Of a stretch of DNA of 64,000 nucleotides, positions 11,878 to 23,174 are shown piece by piece; within the stretch, counting starts at the first letter, position 1; every line of letters begins with the position of its first letter. Source of the stretch: Ephemerocybe angulata (lineage: Eukaryota; Basidiomycota; Agaricomycetes; Agaricales; Psathyrellaceae). The stretch lies in assembly GCA_013368325.1 (NCBI GenBank), contig JAACJK010000109.1:186001-250000 (forward strand). Direction: 5' to 3'. The notes below the pieces were generated by a model, which was not told the origin of the DNA, searched no databases, and saw nothing but the letters and a program-made list of their open reading frames with translations. The position numbers were made by a program, and so were the translations under genes.

Positions 11878-12436
11878 TTAGAGTACCTCAAGCCAGATAG
11901 GAAAGGCTGAACCATAAGTTCAAGTGTGAGTAAAGGCAAAATAGAAGCTGGGTTTGGAGAAGGCACGACACTCACCACCCCCGCAAATGCGGAAATCCCC
12001 TTCGATGCCGAGCTGCTTTGGAGTCTTGCCCATGGCACTCATGCCTTTTTCGACATAGAAGCTGGAGTGACTGATTCTTCTGACGACCGATATCATTCCC
12101 TCGAGGCAGGCCCAACTATCAAGACTAACATTGTCGCCAAATCCAGTCGGGTGGCCGAGGTCTCCAACAGTACATGAAAAGAGCGTGTGGCCGGCGATGG
12201 TTTGAATCGATATAACGAGACCTTTCCCTTTCACATGGCGAGATGAGGAGCGAAATCTCTTCCTTATGGACAAGCCCTAATTACATGAGAAGAATTAGCA
12301 CCACTTGACTTGTGTGTGTGGACTCGACAAAGGAGGTACTTACAAGCGCGAGAGCATCTGCAGAATCGAAAGAAGCAAAACGGTACCTGCTCTCCTCGGC
12401 TAAAACTTGGCTGGCCAGTTCAGCATCGGTGGGCAT
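11878..12436 (-). CDS. YBR137W-like UPF0303 / HbpS-GlcG-fold protein
   Basis: Three exons (12344-12436, 11976-12276, 11878-11906) sum to 423 nt, giving 140 residues. The family signature is clear: LSIRKRFRSS, KGLVISIQTIAGHTLFSC, DSWACLEGMISVVRR, SSFYVEKGMSAMGKTPKQLG and a C-terminal ICGGAFPIWLEVL that only appears after splicing the last intron. Members share the fold of bacterial haem-binding HbpS/GlcG. The yeast protein YBR137W is linked to the GET pathway and Dom34-related interactions, but its biochemical activity is unclear. The start at 12436 was chosen over an in-frame ATG at 12460 because it has A at -3; both are possible. The gene is divergent from PEX12. Confidence 0.85.
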
Positions 12437-12862
12437 GTTGTTGGGGAAGTTGGTGAACATGAAGTGAAAGCTCAAAGAGCCAGCGAGGTGCTCAGGGGCT
12501 CAAGCGACCCAGTTCGAAGCGAGTGTGGCGAGATAAATGGGGAGAAACGCAGCGAGCACAGCGCCAGACGACGTCAGAACACGACCAGGCAACGAGGCGT
12601 CCAGGATCTCTCCGGCTCTTGTTTTACTTGGGACATCTGATATCTTTGTACTCGAAGAGATTGAAGGGTTTTTCGTTCGCGCCAAGTGGCCGTCGAGGCT
12701 GAATGCAAGGACCCAGAAATAGTGCGGGGAATGCATTCAATTGGATCCGCCGGCTCGTGTTATTCCGTGCTTCGGTTTTACTAGTCCCGACATAACTTGC
12801 CCGGTTCCGGTCAACCATGACGCCCCGACGACCTTGCCTCTTGCCTCCTCCAAACCTCCGCG
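12437..12862. other. Divergent promoter region (YBR137W-like / PEX12)
   Basis: A 426-bp spacer lies between two start codons. Open frames on both strands are present but no family is recognised. It presumably contains the promoters of both genes. Confidence 0.4.
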
Positions 12863-14236
12863 ATGGAATTCTTTAACGATATAGGCGCCGATCCCCTCAA
12901 ACCTTCTCTGTTTGAACTCGTTGCTCAGGAGCAGTTGAAAGATCTGCTTCAGCCAGCGCTGAAGTACGTGCTAGCGGTACGGAGCAGTTTCATAGAGGGT
13001 GTACCGCCGATCTGACACTCTCGCTCATTGCAGGTCTTCGCGCAACGGTACCCCCGATACCTCTTGAGACTTGTCAACCGTCATGAAGAGTTCTATGCTC
13101 TTATAATGCTGGTGGTTGAGCGACATTACCTCACTAAGCATAGTGGGTCTGACCTTCGTTTCCCCTCGGCCTTTCAACTCAAAGACGCCCTTTAGACGCC
13201 TCCTTTTCCGAAAACTTCTATGGCTTGAAGCGTCGGAGGAGGCCCTACATCGAAACCGAGAGGACGAAGGCTGCTGTGGGTCAGGTACCTGCTGGAGAAA
13301 AGCTCCGGAGTACAGAAATGTGGAAGTCATTGGCATTCCTAGTGCGTATCCTTCCAGTTTCCGTGAAAGCCATCTCACTTTGCACCTAGGTCGGTATACC
13401 ATATGTTAGAGCTAAGATGCAGGACTATTTTGAAGAGCTCGGTGGAGGCGTTAGCGACGATGTGATGGGAGAATCGTTAGATTCCCGACAAATACAGCTG
13501 TTAACCGACCAGGTAAGAGTGACGCGCTGAGCCAGTTCTTTTGGCTTATAATAGTCTTTAGAGCTTGAGAGGACGCTTTAGACGATTATTCAAGCGACTA
13601 TATCCATGGCTGAACATGTCATTTGAGTCGTGGCTCTTGATCTACAACATTGCGTACCTCTTCAACCAGACCCCAGCATATAGACCTTGGCTTAACTGGA
13701 TAGGCGTTGACGTACGGCGGCTTGGTATAGAGGACTTCGTGAGTGTTGCCTTGAGCTGCAGATGAAGTTCCTAGTAACGTTTTGTCCAGAAGGCCGCCAG
13801 TCTCCTCGCGCAGAAAGCAACAGCTCCGACAAGAGACATCCGAATTTCCTCCAAGATTAAAGCCCTGCTGAAAAGCTCGCCGAGACTATTGCTCGACTCG
13901 CTACGCTTCCTGTTACCTACAGCGATCTTCTTCGTCAAATTCTTGGAGTGGTGGTATTCCCCCGGGTCACCGGCACGCTCCCTGTCAACTTCGCCCCTCG
14001 GGCCTGCGATACCTCCACCTCGAATGCTGCCACCGCATCCACATGGAATCCCTTTCGACAAGTCGGCATACGGAATTTGTCCACTGTGTCATAAACCAAT
14101 CAGCAACGCCACCGCACTACCATCTGGATATGTGTTCTGTTATCGATGTGCCTTTGACCAAGTCGAAAGACACAGTCGATGCCCTGTGACTTTGCTTCCG
14201 GCCAAAGTGTGGCAGCTGCGAAAGGTTTTAGTGTAG
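12863..14236 (+). CDS. PEX12: Peroxin-12, RING-type peroxisomal E3 ligase subunit
   Basis: PEX12 is part of the Pex2-Pex10-Pex12 ubiquitin ligase in the peroxisome membrane, which recycles the import receptor Pex5. The start [19 protein letters not shown] is typical. [18 protein letters not shown] and [11 protein letters not shown] follow, then [20 protein letters not shown] and a membrane segment [18 protein letters not shown]. The C-terminal degenerate RING has [15 protein letters not shown] and CPVT, with only part of the usual zinc ligands, as is normal for this subunit. At least four introns are needed. PHO81 follows in the same orientation. Confidence 0.93.
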
Positions 14237-14553
14237 TGGATGTAGTAATATACGCACGTTCGTGGAGGTTAATCATTTTTTCTCATAATTCGAAATCCAT
14301 GTTTGTAAATTACGTCCGCGTTTGTCTACATCCACCACCAATATTTCGCGGTTTTCGTCGAAATCCAGACTATAAAGTAGCACGTGTGTCGAGGAACGCG
14401 GCGCGAAGAGATTCCGACGTCCGTGCCAGTTCCAGTTTCTCATCTAGCCAATAGCCCGAGTTCCCAATGGCGGCAGGAGCCTACGCGGTTCCTTGAAGCA
14501 CTCTCCGTGCAACCACTTCTTCTACTTGATCGCTCGACCAAATTCAAACTGCA
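14237..14553. other. Spacer between PEX12 and PHO81
   Basis: A 317-bp tandem spacer holds the PEX12 3' end and the PHO81 promoter. I see no gene and no clear conserved site. Confidence 0.4.
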
Positions 14554-17500
14554 ATGAAGGCATGTTCCCATAGTATTGCCTGCGGCGCTGATGTGCAGTG
14601 AACAAGCTGACGTTCATCATGGTCTAGTTTGGAAAGCGAATCCAAGCACAACAGGTCCCCGGGTGGTCGCCTTACTACCTGGATTACAAGTTTCTGAAAA
14701 AGATCATATCCTCACTTGCTGCAAATCGCCCTGCCTCGGAAGCTGCTGCGTTGGCATTGGGGGTTCGTCCTACTTACCCTTTGACGCAAAGTTTGCCCCA
14801 GCCCCTATCACAGCCCCGCAACTTGACACCGACAAGTTCACCCCTCACAAGCCCAGGACAGCCGCCGTTCTTCGCTGCCTCCAACTACGATGTCAATCGA
14901 GGCCCTGATTTCCAGGCCCATAAAGCCGCGTTCTTCTTCAAGCTTGAGCGCGAGCTGGAAAAGGTACTCCCAGATTATCGCGGTTGAGTGCTCTCCGAAT
15001 GCTAACGGTGCCGTGCGTAGATAAACGCGTTTTATCTGCAGAAAGAGGCAGAACTGAAACTTCGGATGGAGACGCTGTTATCAAAACGACGAGCTGCCGC
15101 CGTCAGAGGCCTGCCCGATGCAAGTGCCGGCTCTCCGCAAAACCGCGCTGAATGGAGTGCAGTGGAGGAAGGGTTTCGCTTATTGGAACGGGATCTGGGC
15201 AAGCTGCAGGTGCGCACGATGGTTCATTTCTCGCAGACAGGCGTCTCTGACCGCAGGCGATAGCAATTCGTGGAGATTAACGCAGAAGGCTTCCGCAAGA
15301 TCCTCAAGAAGTACGACAAACGTTCGACCTCAACCACGAAGGAACTATATCTCGCTCGGCAGGTCGATGTGCAGCCAGTATTCAATCGCCAGGTTTGTAC
15401 CTCCCTGGACTTAGCTTCCACAATCTCATCCCACTCTAGCTTATCTCGGAACTCGCCAATACGGTTGCTACTTGCCTCCTTGACATCACCGATTTGTCGT
15501 CTGGCCTCAATTTCGAAGGCCCGAGCGCCAACGATATTTTCACGGAACAGATCTTGAACGAACGACCGTCCATGGGTCCATTTGGAGAACTCGAGACCAA
15601 TTTCTACAAGGCTATTGCGGCTGGAGACCTTTCAGCTATCAATGATTGCGTAGAGTCGACAGATGTCCTCAGGCGACAGTATGGAGCGAACGGCAACATC
15701 ACTCGAATGCTTTGGAACGCGATCATCCAGGCGCCTGCAGATATAGCAGAACACATATTGGCATCCCTGTCCTCTCCCTTCGACTACCACTTTATCGACG
15801 ACATTAATGGACGAACGTGTCTTCACGAAGCAGCTATTGCCGGAGCGCAGCGCTTAGTAGACCTTTGTCTCCAAAACGGCGTTCCTATCGACAAGTCGGA
15901 TCTCTACGGCCGGACTGCGTTGCATTATGCTGCGATGAAAGGCCATGCTGAAGTGTGCCGTCAGCTCTTGAGAGCGCATATACCCCCCAATTCCCTGGAT
16001 CGCGACAACTATAGTCCGCTGGTCTACGCTACGGCGAAAGGAAATGTTAGTTGCGTTCGCGTTCTCTTGGAGGAGGGAAGAGTACCAGCTCAATCGCCTA
16101 CTGCCTCAGGCGATCTCAGTCCCTTGTCTATCGCAGCTCAAGCTGGGCATGTAGACGTTGTGGCTTTGTTGTTACAGAACAACGCTGCATCGCTCCCCAA
16201 CACCAACGGCGAATACCCAATGCACCTCGCATGTCAGAAGGGCCACGTTGACGTTTGCCAGCTCCTCCTGTCGAGCGAAGGATGGGACAAGCCTGACAAG
16301 TACCACGAGTGGACACCGTTGTTCCACGCTGCACGCCACGGGCACACCGAATGTGTACGCGTTCTGTTGCAAAACGGAGCGAGGCCTCTACTACGAGACG
16401 AACTTGGTCATCTAGCAGCCCACTACGCCACATGGTACGGCCACAACATTTGCCTCTCCCTGTTGCTAGGTGCAAGCAAAGATTCTGGCTCAAGTAGCTT
16501 CACCCTATACCGATCCCTGAGCGTGTCCCCAGAGGGTGATATGCCGATGGACCCCGAGATCGACATGATCCCTTCCCTCTCTCTTCCCCCGCCAATTATG
16601 CCGCATCGAGTCTATGGGCACAACTATCTGGTTAACAACCACCTTGTTCAAGTCTCCATTGGCCAGTGGTCTCGCCAGTCGACACAGACACCAGGCGTTC
16701 GGCTCCATCATCGTCTAATCAGCCCGGTTTTCAAGGACGAATACCTTCTCGCGACCAGCCCTCTAAAGTTGGTGATGACAACTAGTTCTAACGTTAATTC
16801 TGCCCCGTATTCTATGACACTTCCTCCCCAGCCTGGCGAGGGACATTTCGCTTTTCAAACTCCGGCTCTCGACAATCTTTCCCTAGAATTCTCCGTTTAT
16901 CCGAACTTTGGAACGAAGACGATTGGAAGAGCCGTGGCCCTTGCGTCCATGTTTGAAGGAGTTCGAAATGACGAGACACACACTGTCCCAGTTTTAGATC
17001 ATCGACTGCACACTATCGGGGAGGTCAGTCTGCACGCGATCCTTCCCTCTATTATGGGACCATGCTCATCTCTGACCTTCAGGTCGACTTCCAAATAAAC
17101 ATTATCCAAGCATTCCAAGGGGTTACCTTGGAAGTCGGCGGCGATGTCGAGACCTACTGGAAGTCCACCGAAATTGCTTCTGTGGCTTCCTTCGGCTATT
17201 CTGGTCAGATGCACATGCCTACTTCAAGCAATACGTCACCAGCATTTGCGATTAGTCGTTCCGGAGGCTTGCCGTTGACGCACTCGTCGCTGCATGGCAG
17301 TTATCTGCATGTAGTTGTGCAGGTTACTCGGGACCTGCACCCAGTCGTGCACTCAGATTGGCTCCTTCCGGGTACTGTGTCCGAGCTCGGAGTCGCGGAC
17401 GTTACTCTAGAGCAGTTTGAAGCCTTGGCCCGGACGTCTGGACGGGACTGCGACCTGTCGCTCACCGGCCTAGGAGGCCGAAATTACACACAGCTATTGT

Positions 17501-18474
17501 CCACATGCATGGTTTCTTTGGACTACCTTCTAAGGGTAAGTTTTGGTGTTATCTCCTCCCTTTTTGCGACGATTAGTAACGAGAGCCCATTTGTCCAGAC
17601 TGTCCCGACGTCATACAATCTCGTGTTGGAACTGGCGTATCCGGCAACAGGGACCATTAACGAGCTCAATCTGGGTCGACGGCTGAATCTGAACGCATAC
17701 GCTGATTCGGTCCTCCGAACCATATACGGCGTCTCAGCTGCTATCGGGACTGAGTCACGTCGCAAAGTTGCCTTTTCGTCCTTCTCACCTGATGTCTGTG
17801 CTGCACTGAACTGGAAGCAGCCCAACTGTACGTGGCAGCCTCCTATCATTCAGCCATACCCGTTTCTCACTGCCATGTCGTTGACCGTTTTTCATATCCC
17901 TTATCCGTTATATTCTCCCGCCCGTGTTTCCACATTTCCACAGATCCTGTGTTCTTTGCATCGAGGTGTGGAGGGGGCGGTTCTTCGAACCCCACCGCTC
18001 CAGGCGCCGACACGAGCAAGACGGCAAGAGGGTCAGCTGGCGACGACCAGCGCACGCACAGCATAGGCGCCGCCGTTGAGTTCGCAAAGTCGAATAATCT
18101 CTTAGGGGTATTTATTGACGCCGAGTTCTTGGTAAGTCTCGCATTCGCTCTCATATTTCCTAACACTGACGGCTACATTTTCCCTTATTTTTCCCTATTT
18201 CCTCTTTCCCTCACCTTCTCCCTGTTTTGCCCGGATTCTTTTGTTCGCGTTTGCTTTTGGCGCGGACGAACTGTTTGACTTTGACTTGGTGGTGTAGATC
18301 CGGGTGCCATCTGTCGTCGACGGCATTAGAAGCGCTGAGCTTATCGTAGGGGTGTTGGGAAGCCCAGAAAAGTTCTCGCAGCTTACAAGCGCTGATTGCG
18401 AGAGCCACGCAGTGGACGCTTATTTTCATAGCGGGACTATGTCGTTTATTGATCGTTCGATTGGGGGTTTGTAG
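14554..18474 (+). CDS. PHO81: PHO81/NUC-2-type SPX-ankyrin-GDPD phosphate sensor
   Basis: PHO81 senses phosphate status (inositol pyrophosphate through SPX) and inhibits the Pho80-Pho85 cyclin/CDK. The first exon is only ATGAAG; a GC-AG intron (14560-14627) leads to FGKRIQAQQVPGW, restoring the canonical SPX start. SPX features continue with YYLDYKFLKK, AFFFKLERELEK, an EAELKLRMETL helix and the lysine cluster KILKKYDKRS. About six ankyrin repeats follow (GRTCLHEAAIAG, GRTALHYAAMKGHAEVC, GEYPMHLACQKGHVDVC, WTPLFHAARHGHTECV). The C-terminal third is a glycerophosphodiester-phosphodiesterase-like domain (LELAYPATGTINEL, FFASRCGGG). It carries no obvious full catalytic set, as in other Pho81 proteins. 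The stop is at 18472-18474. Confidence 0.92.
14560..14627 (+). other. GC-AG intron after the second codon of PHO81
   Basis: The donor AG|GCATGT lies directly after ATGAAG and the acceptor is TCTAG. Splicing yields MKFGKRI, the conserved SPX N-terminus. No GT donor nearby gives this result. Confidence 0.75.
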
Positions 18475-18830
18475 TAGTGCAGTTGCTTGAGTTATTTTTT
18501 GGGCTTTTCTTGGTCGAACCTAGATATAGAGAAGGAGGAAGTGCAGTGGAGATGATGATTGGATGGACGAACAAGTACAGCAAGACATGAACCTATGATA
18601 CAGTGATGTACGCTGGTAATATACTATACATACACTACTTTACAACGCGGTGGTGGCATGCATGGGCAAGAAAATGCAGGAAGAATGCTTGAAAATGATG
18701 TTGGTGATACATGCTGTGAGACGGCGAACTCAAGAAGAGAATAAAAACTATGCGAAATGAGGTTGAAGCTGGAGCCTGAACTGAGCGAAGCAAGGAAGAA
18801 GGCGGAACGAGGAAGGAAGGGTACTGGTAT
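18475..18830. other. Convergent 3' region PHO81 / ABC transporter
   Basis: Both genes end into this 356-bp stretch. It contains AT-rich 3'-UTR-like sequence with several ATAC runs around 18600-18640 and no supported ORF. Confidence 0.4.
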
Positions 18831-21665
18831 CTAAATGGAAGCGCGATACAGCGCAGCATACGGGCCATTCTTAGCCATAAGCTCTTCATGGCTGCCAAAC
18901 TCGGTGATGGTCTAGAAAGCGACAAAGTGTTAGAATCCGCATATCACTCGGAGAAGAAAGGAATGACTTACGCCTTTGTCCATCATGGCCACTTTATCTG
19001 CCCTGCGAGCAGTCGACAGACGGTGCGTGATATAAATGACCGTCTTGCGCCTATCCCCACTTGGTGTCTTCGAGATCTTGCCTATCGTCTCGAATATCTG
19101 GTTTTGGGCGTGGGCATCGAGCGAAGAAGTCTATAGATGGCACAGGAGAAGCCAGGCGAAAGGGGCATCAGCGGTCTGTTTAACAGGGTCTGTCGTTCTG
19201 GCGACAACAGCAACAACACCACATCGCCGTTGTTGCCGTTAAGCCACCAGCTAAACTTGGTCGCGAAAGATCACGTACCGGTTCGTCAAAGACCAACAAG
19301 TCCACTTCCGGCTCATTCGCTCGCATGAACGCCCGTGCGAGTGCGATTCTCTGCCACTAAATGAAAAAGAACGAACAGACAGGCATCAGAGATTGCACTT
19401 CTGTGAATGGCAAGTGCCAAAAACAAACGCGTGCACTTACCTCACCCCCAGACAAGCCCTGCCTCTGCGAGGCGTTACTGTCATAGCCGCCGAAAGCTCC
19501 AGGATACGAGATGTTTTCGAACCCAGGCGTCTCGAGCAGGGTCTTCAAACCGTTGGGCAGACTCTCCACAAGCATATCTGCCTCCGCAAGATGCACAGCT
19601 GTCTCGATCGCAGGCTTGTACCGCATCTTGTCTACGTTGCCTAGGCCGACGTTCTCCCTGACCGTCGAGTTGAATTTGGAGAAACCCTGGAAGACTGCAC
19701 TGGTATGACGATGGTACTCCTGCGGTGTGTACCGCCGCACATCAACGCCATTGATGTGCAGCATGCCCTTGTCGAAATCGGTAATGCGGAGCAAAATCTT
19801 TGCAAGCGTGGATTTGCCTAATGGAAATCCCAGAGAGAATGAGGAAAGAGGTTAATAGTGATGTTGTGAAGCAGGTCAGAGAACTGAATAGCGCACCAGA
19901 TCCGTTATACCCTACGATCGCCAGCGTCTCTCCGGCCTGCAGGGAAAATGTGATGTTACGCAATGCCGGGTCAGGCGCGCCCGGATAGGTATACGACAAT
20001 CCCCTGTTTGACGTGAATAGCTCAGTATGGGGTACGGTAAGCGAGGCGGGATACGAAAACGCACTTGACATCGATGCTGACGCCTCCAGGCTGCGACATG
20101 TATCGGGCCACATCTTCGTTCCTAGGCTGCAGTTTCGGTTTCAACTTCATGCTGGCCGAGAAGGCAGACATTAAGAAGAGCCCTTGGAACGCCATTTTCG
20201 TGGTCGAGATCAAGTTGCCGACCGCGTATACGGCGCACTGGATCGAGGACCGATAAGCGGTTATCGCGCCTAGTGTCGTGCTCGTCGACTGCAAAATAAG
20301 GATCACAGGGAGCTGAAGGAAGGTATTATGAGTCCTCGTGACGACACATGGGAAAGTTTAATCAAAGTATACGCACATTCTGCAAGGCATACATGAGATC
20401 GGCAAAGTGCACGGTGGAATTGCGCGATACTGTCTGCTCCGAGGCCAGAACGATCTTGCGTGCTGCACTCCACGAATTGAGGATCCAGTCTCCAAGGCCA
20501 AACAGGGATATCTCAGGGCGGTGGATGTCGCTGTATGCCAAATTGCGCATCCTCTCCTGCTTCTCTGCTGCGCGCATTTCCTTCGCGGAGATGGGATTGT
20601 CGATGCCGGTGGTCGATTGCGTGAAGCGTGATAGGAAAAAGGGGAGAAGGGCAGATGCGATAGAGAAAAGCAAAACGCCGAAACAGGACGCGTCGCGGGT
20701 CAAAGTGAGAATGAGCCACAGGTGGGAGAGGATTTCGATCAACAGGGAAAAGATGTTGATAAAGTCGAGCGGAGAAATGAAGCCGAAGCCACCTCCGCTG
20801 AAGGAGCGGGCAAAGAGGTCGGACTCTTGAAGGAGGTCGCGGACCTGGGGATCCGCCAATGTCGGGACGTCGAGTCGGACTCGGTGCTCCATTTGCTTGT
20901 ACTCGATGAAGAAACGGGCTGAGCCGAGAACGATGTTTTCGTTGGTGGTGCTGTGTTGCGCCGGATTGTTGAGTCCAACTTGCCCGAAGCAGTAATCGCA
21001 AAAGAGGAACAGGACTCACAGCAGACTATCAATGAACCCTTCGACCACTCTTCTAAGGATTTCTGTTGATAACAGGTATAGAAGGCGGGTCCATGTGAAG
21101 CTCCCTGATCCTATCAGGGATTGGAACTAGACGTAGCGAGTGAGTGGCGGGAGGGAGGTGGGGAGGGCAGGGCGTACCTCGTCGATAATAAGAGCCTGTG
21201 GGGGGTTAGACAGCGTTTTCTGAAGGACAGACAACGCGACATGCCTGGGAATAACCTCGGAATGCGGGGAAGAGACTCCGCACGATGTTGAGGGTGACCA
21301 TGAATGTTGAGCGCAGGGGATGCAGACCCCACAGCGTTTTGAACTGCTCGGGATGAGACGCGGGCTCGATGAAAGGAAAAGGCGGCACGCACCAGGTCGT
21401 ATATGCACGTCTGCGAGACGTACCAGGCGAGATGTGCATTCTCAATCGTCAAAGGTCTGGGTGCTCCTGGGACGAGATAGACACCCTTTTGATTGGGCAT
21501 TTCGCGGGACTTTAGCCAGGCCTCGTAAACAGAGTCTGGCGTGGGCTTTTGGGCCTTTGAGGACGAGGGAGTGCGCTGGGGGAGGTGGAAGTCGTTGGGG
21601 AAGAGGGCTTTGCGGGAGGGGATTCGTGAGCGCATCGCGGAACAGGCAGTCGGCGAGATGCGCAT
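18831..21665 (-). CDS. ABC transporter, half-size type with one nucleotide-binding domain
   Basis: The N-terminal ~110 residues are polar (SRIPSRKALFPNDFHLPQR, APRPLTIENAHLAWYV). Hydrophobic segments follow, including FMVTLNIVRSLFPAF, INIFSLLIEILSHLWLILTL, VLLFSIASALLPFFL and LPVILILQSTSTTLGAITAY. The C-terminal NBD is complete: Walker A GYNGSGKST, Q-loop SAVFQGFSKF, signature GLSGGEWQRIALARAF, Walker B/D-loop DLLVFDEPTSSLDA and H-loop VIYITHRLST. The last residues are AALYRASI. An intron splits Walker B from the D-loop (EP|TSSLD). The membrane part is short and poorly conserved relative to a classic six-helix half transporter. Substrate and membrane are unknown. It is head-to-head with GTP cyclohydrolase I. 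Start 21665 is the first ATG; 21638 is an alternative. Confidence 0.85.
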
Positions 21666-21884
21666 GGCGTATTTGTGGGAGGCATTTTTGTCTGGCGGTG
21701 GCCGTATTTAAGGACCGCGGTTGGAGCCTGGCTGGCGGTTCAAATAAGGGAGGAGCGACCCAAGTTAACGCCCGTCGCCTCCTTCCGCATTGGGCACTGG
21801 CCCCGGCTCATTCTCCGGCCGGATGCAAACAAAATTTCGGTGCCAGCACTGCGATATCGACTTTCCTATTTGGTATCTGCTCTC

Positions 21885-22908
21885 ATGTCTTCCCAAATCG
21901 ACGGCGCTTCCGAGGTCGCTCTCCTATCAACCGAGCTCCAGCGACTCCAGACCACAGACACAAATCAAAAGTCTACCTATGTTCCCCGCACACCCGCCTC
22001 CCGCGACGGCTACGGCTTCCGCAAGTCGGGCGTATCCACCCCGCTCAAGCCCACCGCGGATGAGCAGTCCTTCACATCCACTTCCGAGCTCGTACCCGAT
22101 CCGCACGGTCTTGGGTGGCCAGCAAAGTCTACCGTATCCCGCCTCAATGCGACCCCGAGGAAAAGGCAGAACGCGAGAAGAAGATGGCCCAGGCCATCCG
22201 CACCGTCCTCGAGTGCATCGGCGAAGATCCTGATCGCGAAGGCCTCTTGCGCACCCCGGAGAGGTACACCCAGGCTCTCATGTTCATGACCAAGGGTTAC
22301 GAAGAGCGTCTAGTAGGCAAGTGTCAATGTCACTTCCCCGCATCCGGACCCCGCATCCTGACTGAGCACAAACTTCAGATGTCATCAACGATGCCGTTTT
22401 TGCTGAAGACCACGACGAGATGGTTCTCGTGAGAGACATCGAGTTTTCCAGCCTATGCGAACACCACCTGGTTCCCTTCACCGGAAAGGTAACTACCCTC
22501 TTCTTCTCTAAAACGTCCCCGCTACAACATCCTGTCCTTTCAAGGTCGCCATCGGCTATATACCAAACAAACTCGTCCTCGGCCTGTCCAAGCTCGCACG
22601 TATTTCAGAGACATTCAGTCGCCGACTTCAAGTCCAAGAACGTCTCACCAAACAAATCGCTGTTGCCGTACAAGAGGCAATTAGGCCCCGCGGCGTAGCC
22701 GTGGTCATGGAGGCATCGTGAGTCAAATCTCTATCGTCGTTCTCGGCCCCAAACCCCGGGTTCTAATTCATATCCCAGGCACATGTGCATGTCCATGCGC
22801 GGTGTCCAGAAACCTGGTTCTACCACCGTGACGTCGTGCATGCTGGGCTGCTTCCGCACGCAGCAAAAGACACGCGAAGAGTTCCTCACTCTTATCAAGA
22901 GCAAGTAG
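21885..22908 (+). CDS. FOL2: GTP cyclohydrolase I with apparent one-base frameshift
   Basis: The enzyme converts GTP to 7,8-dihydroneopterin triphosphate, the first step toward folate and tetrahydrobiopterin. Exons 21885-22316, 22379-22488, 22545-22717 and 22779-22908 carry the whole enzyme: [54 protein letters not shown] (zinc Cys/His), [19 protein letters not shown] and [14 protein letters not shown]. The exons sum to 845 nt, one short of a multiple of three. The frame changes at the CCCC run at 22153-22156, between ...RLNATP and [10 protein letters not shown]. Everything on both sides is conserved, so the gene is either hit by an assembly/sequencing error or recently mutated. Intron 1 (22317-22378) has a GC donor in the strong context AG|GCAAGT. 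Confidence 0.9.
22317..22378 (+). other. GC-AG intron in GTP cyclohydrolase I
   Basis: The donor AG|GCAAGT and acceptor TTCAG join ...EERLV to [15 protein letters not shown], the uninterrupted family sequence. Confidence 0.8.
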
Positions 22909-23174
22909 AGATGAAACTGGAGATTAAACCTTACCCCCGGCTGTCCTTTCGATTGCCAACTATACTCACTATCCTTATACCGTTCCCTTTTCATCACCCC
23001 AATACGATTCAACTCGGAAATGCTCACTCAACTGTGTATCATATCCCAAGAAGCATTCGCGCATGTACCCCGTATATAGGACAACCGATGCTGTATGTAA
23101 AATAATAGATGTATCATTAATCCAAACGACGATAGCAAGTCCGACAAGCGAATCCCCGGTATTTGGAATGTCAA

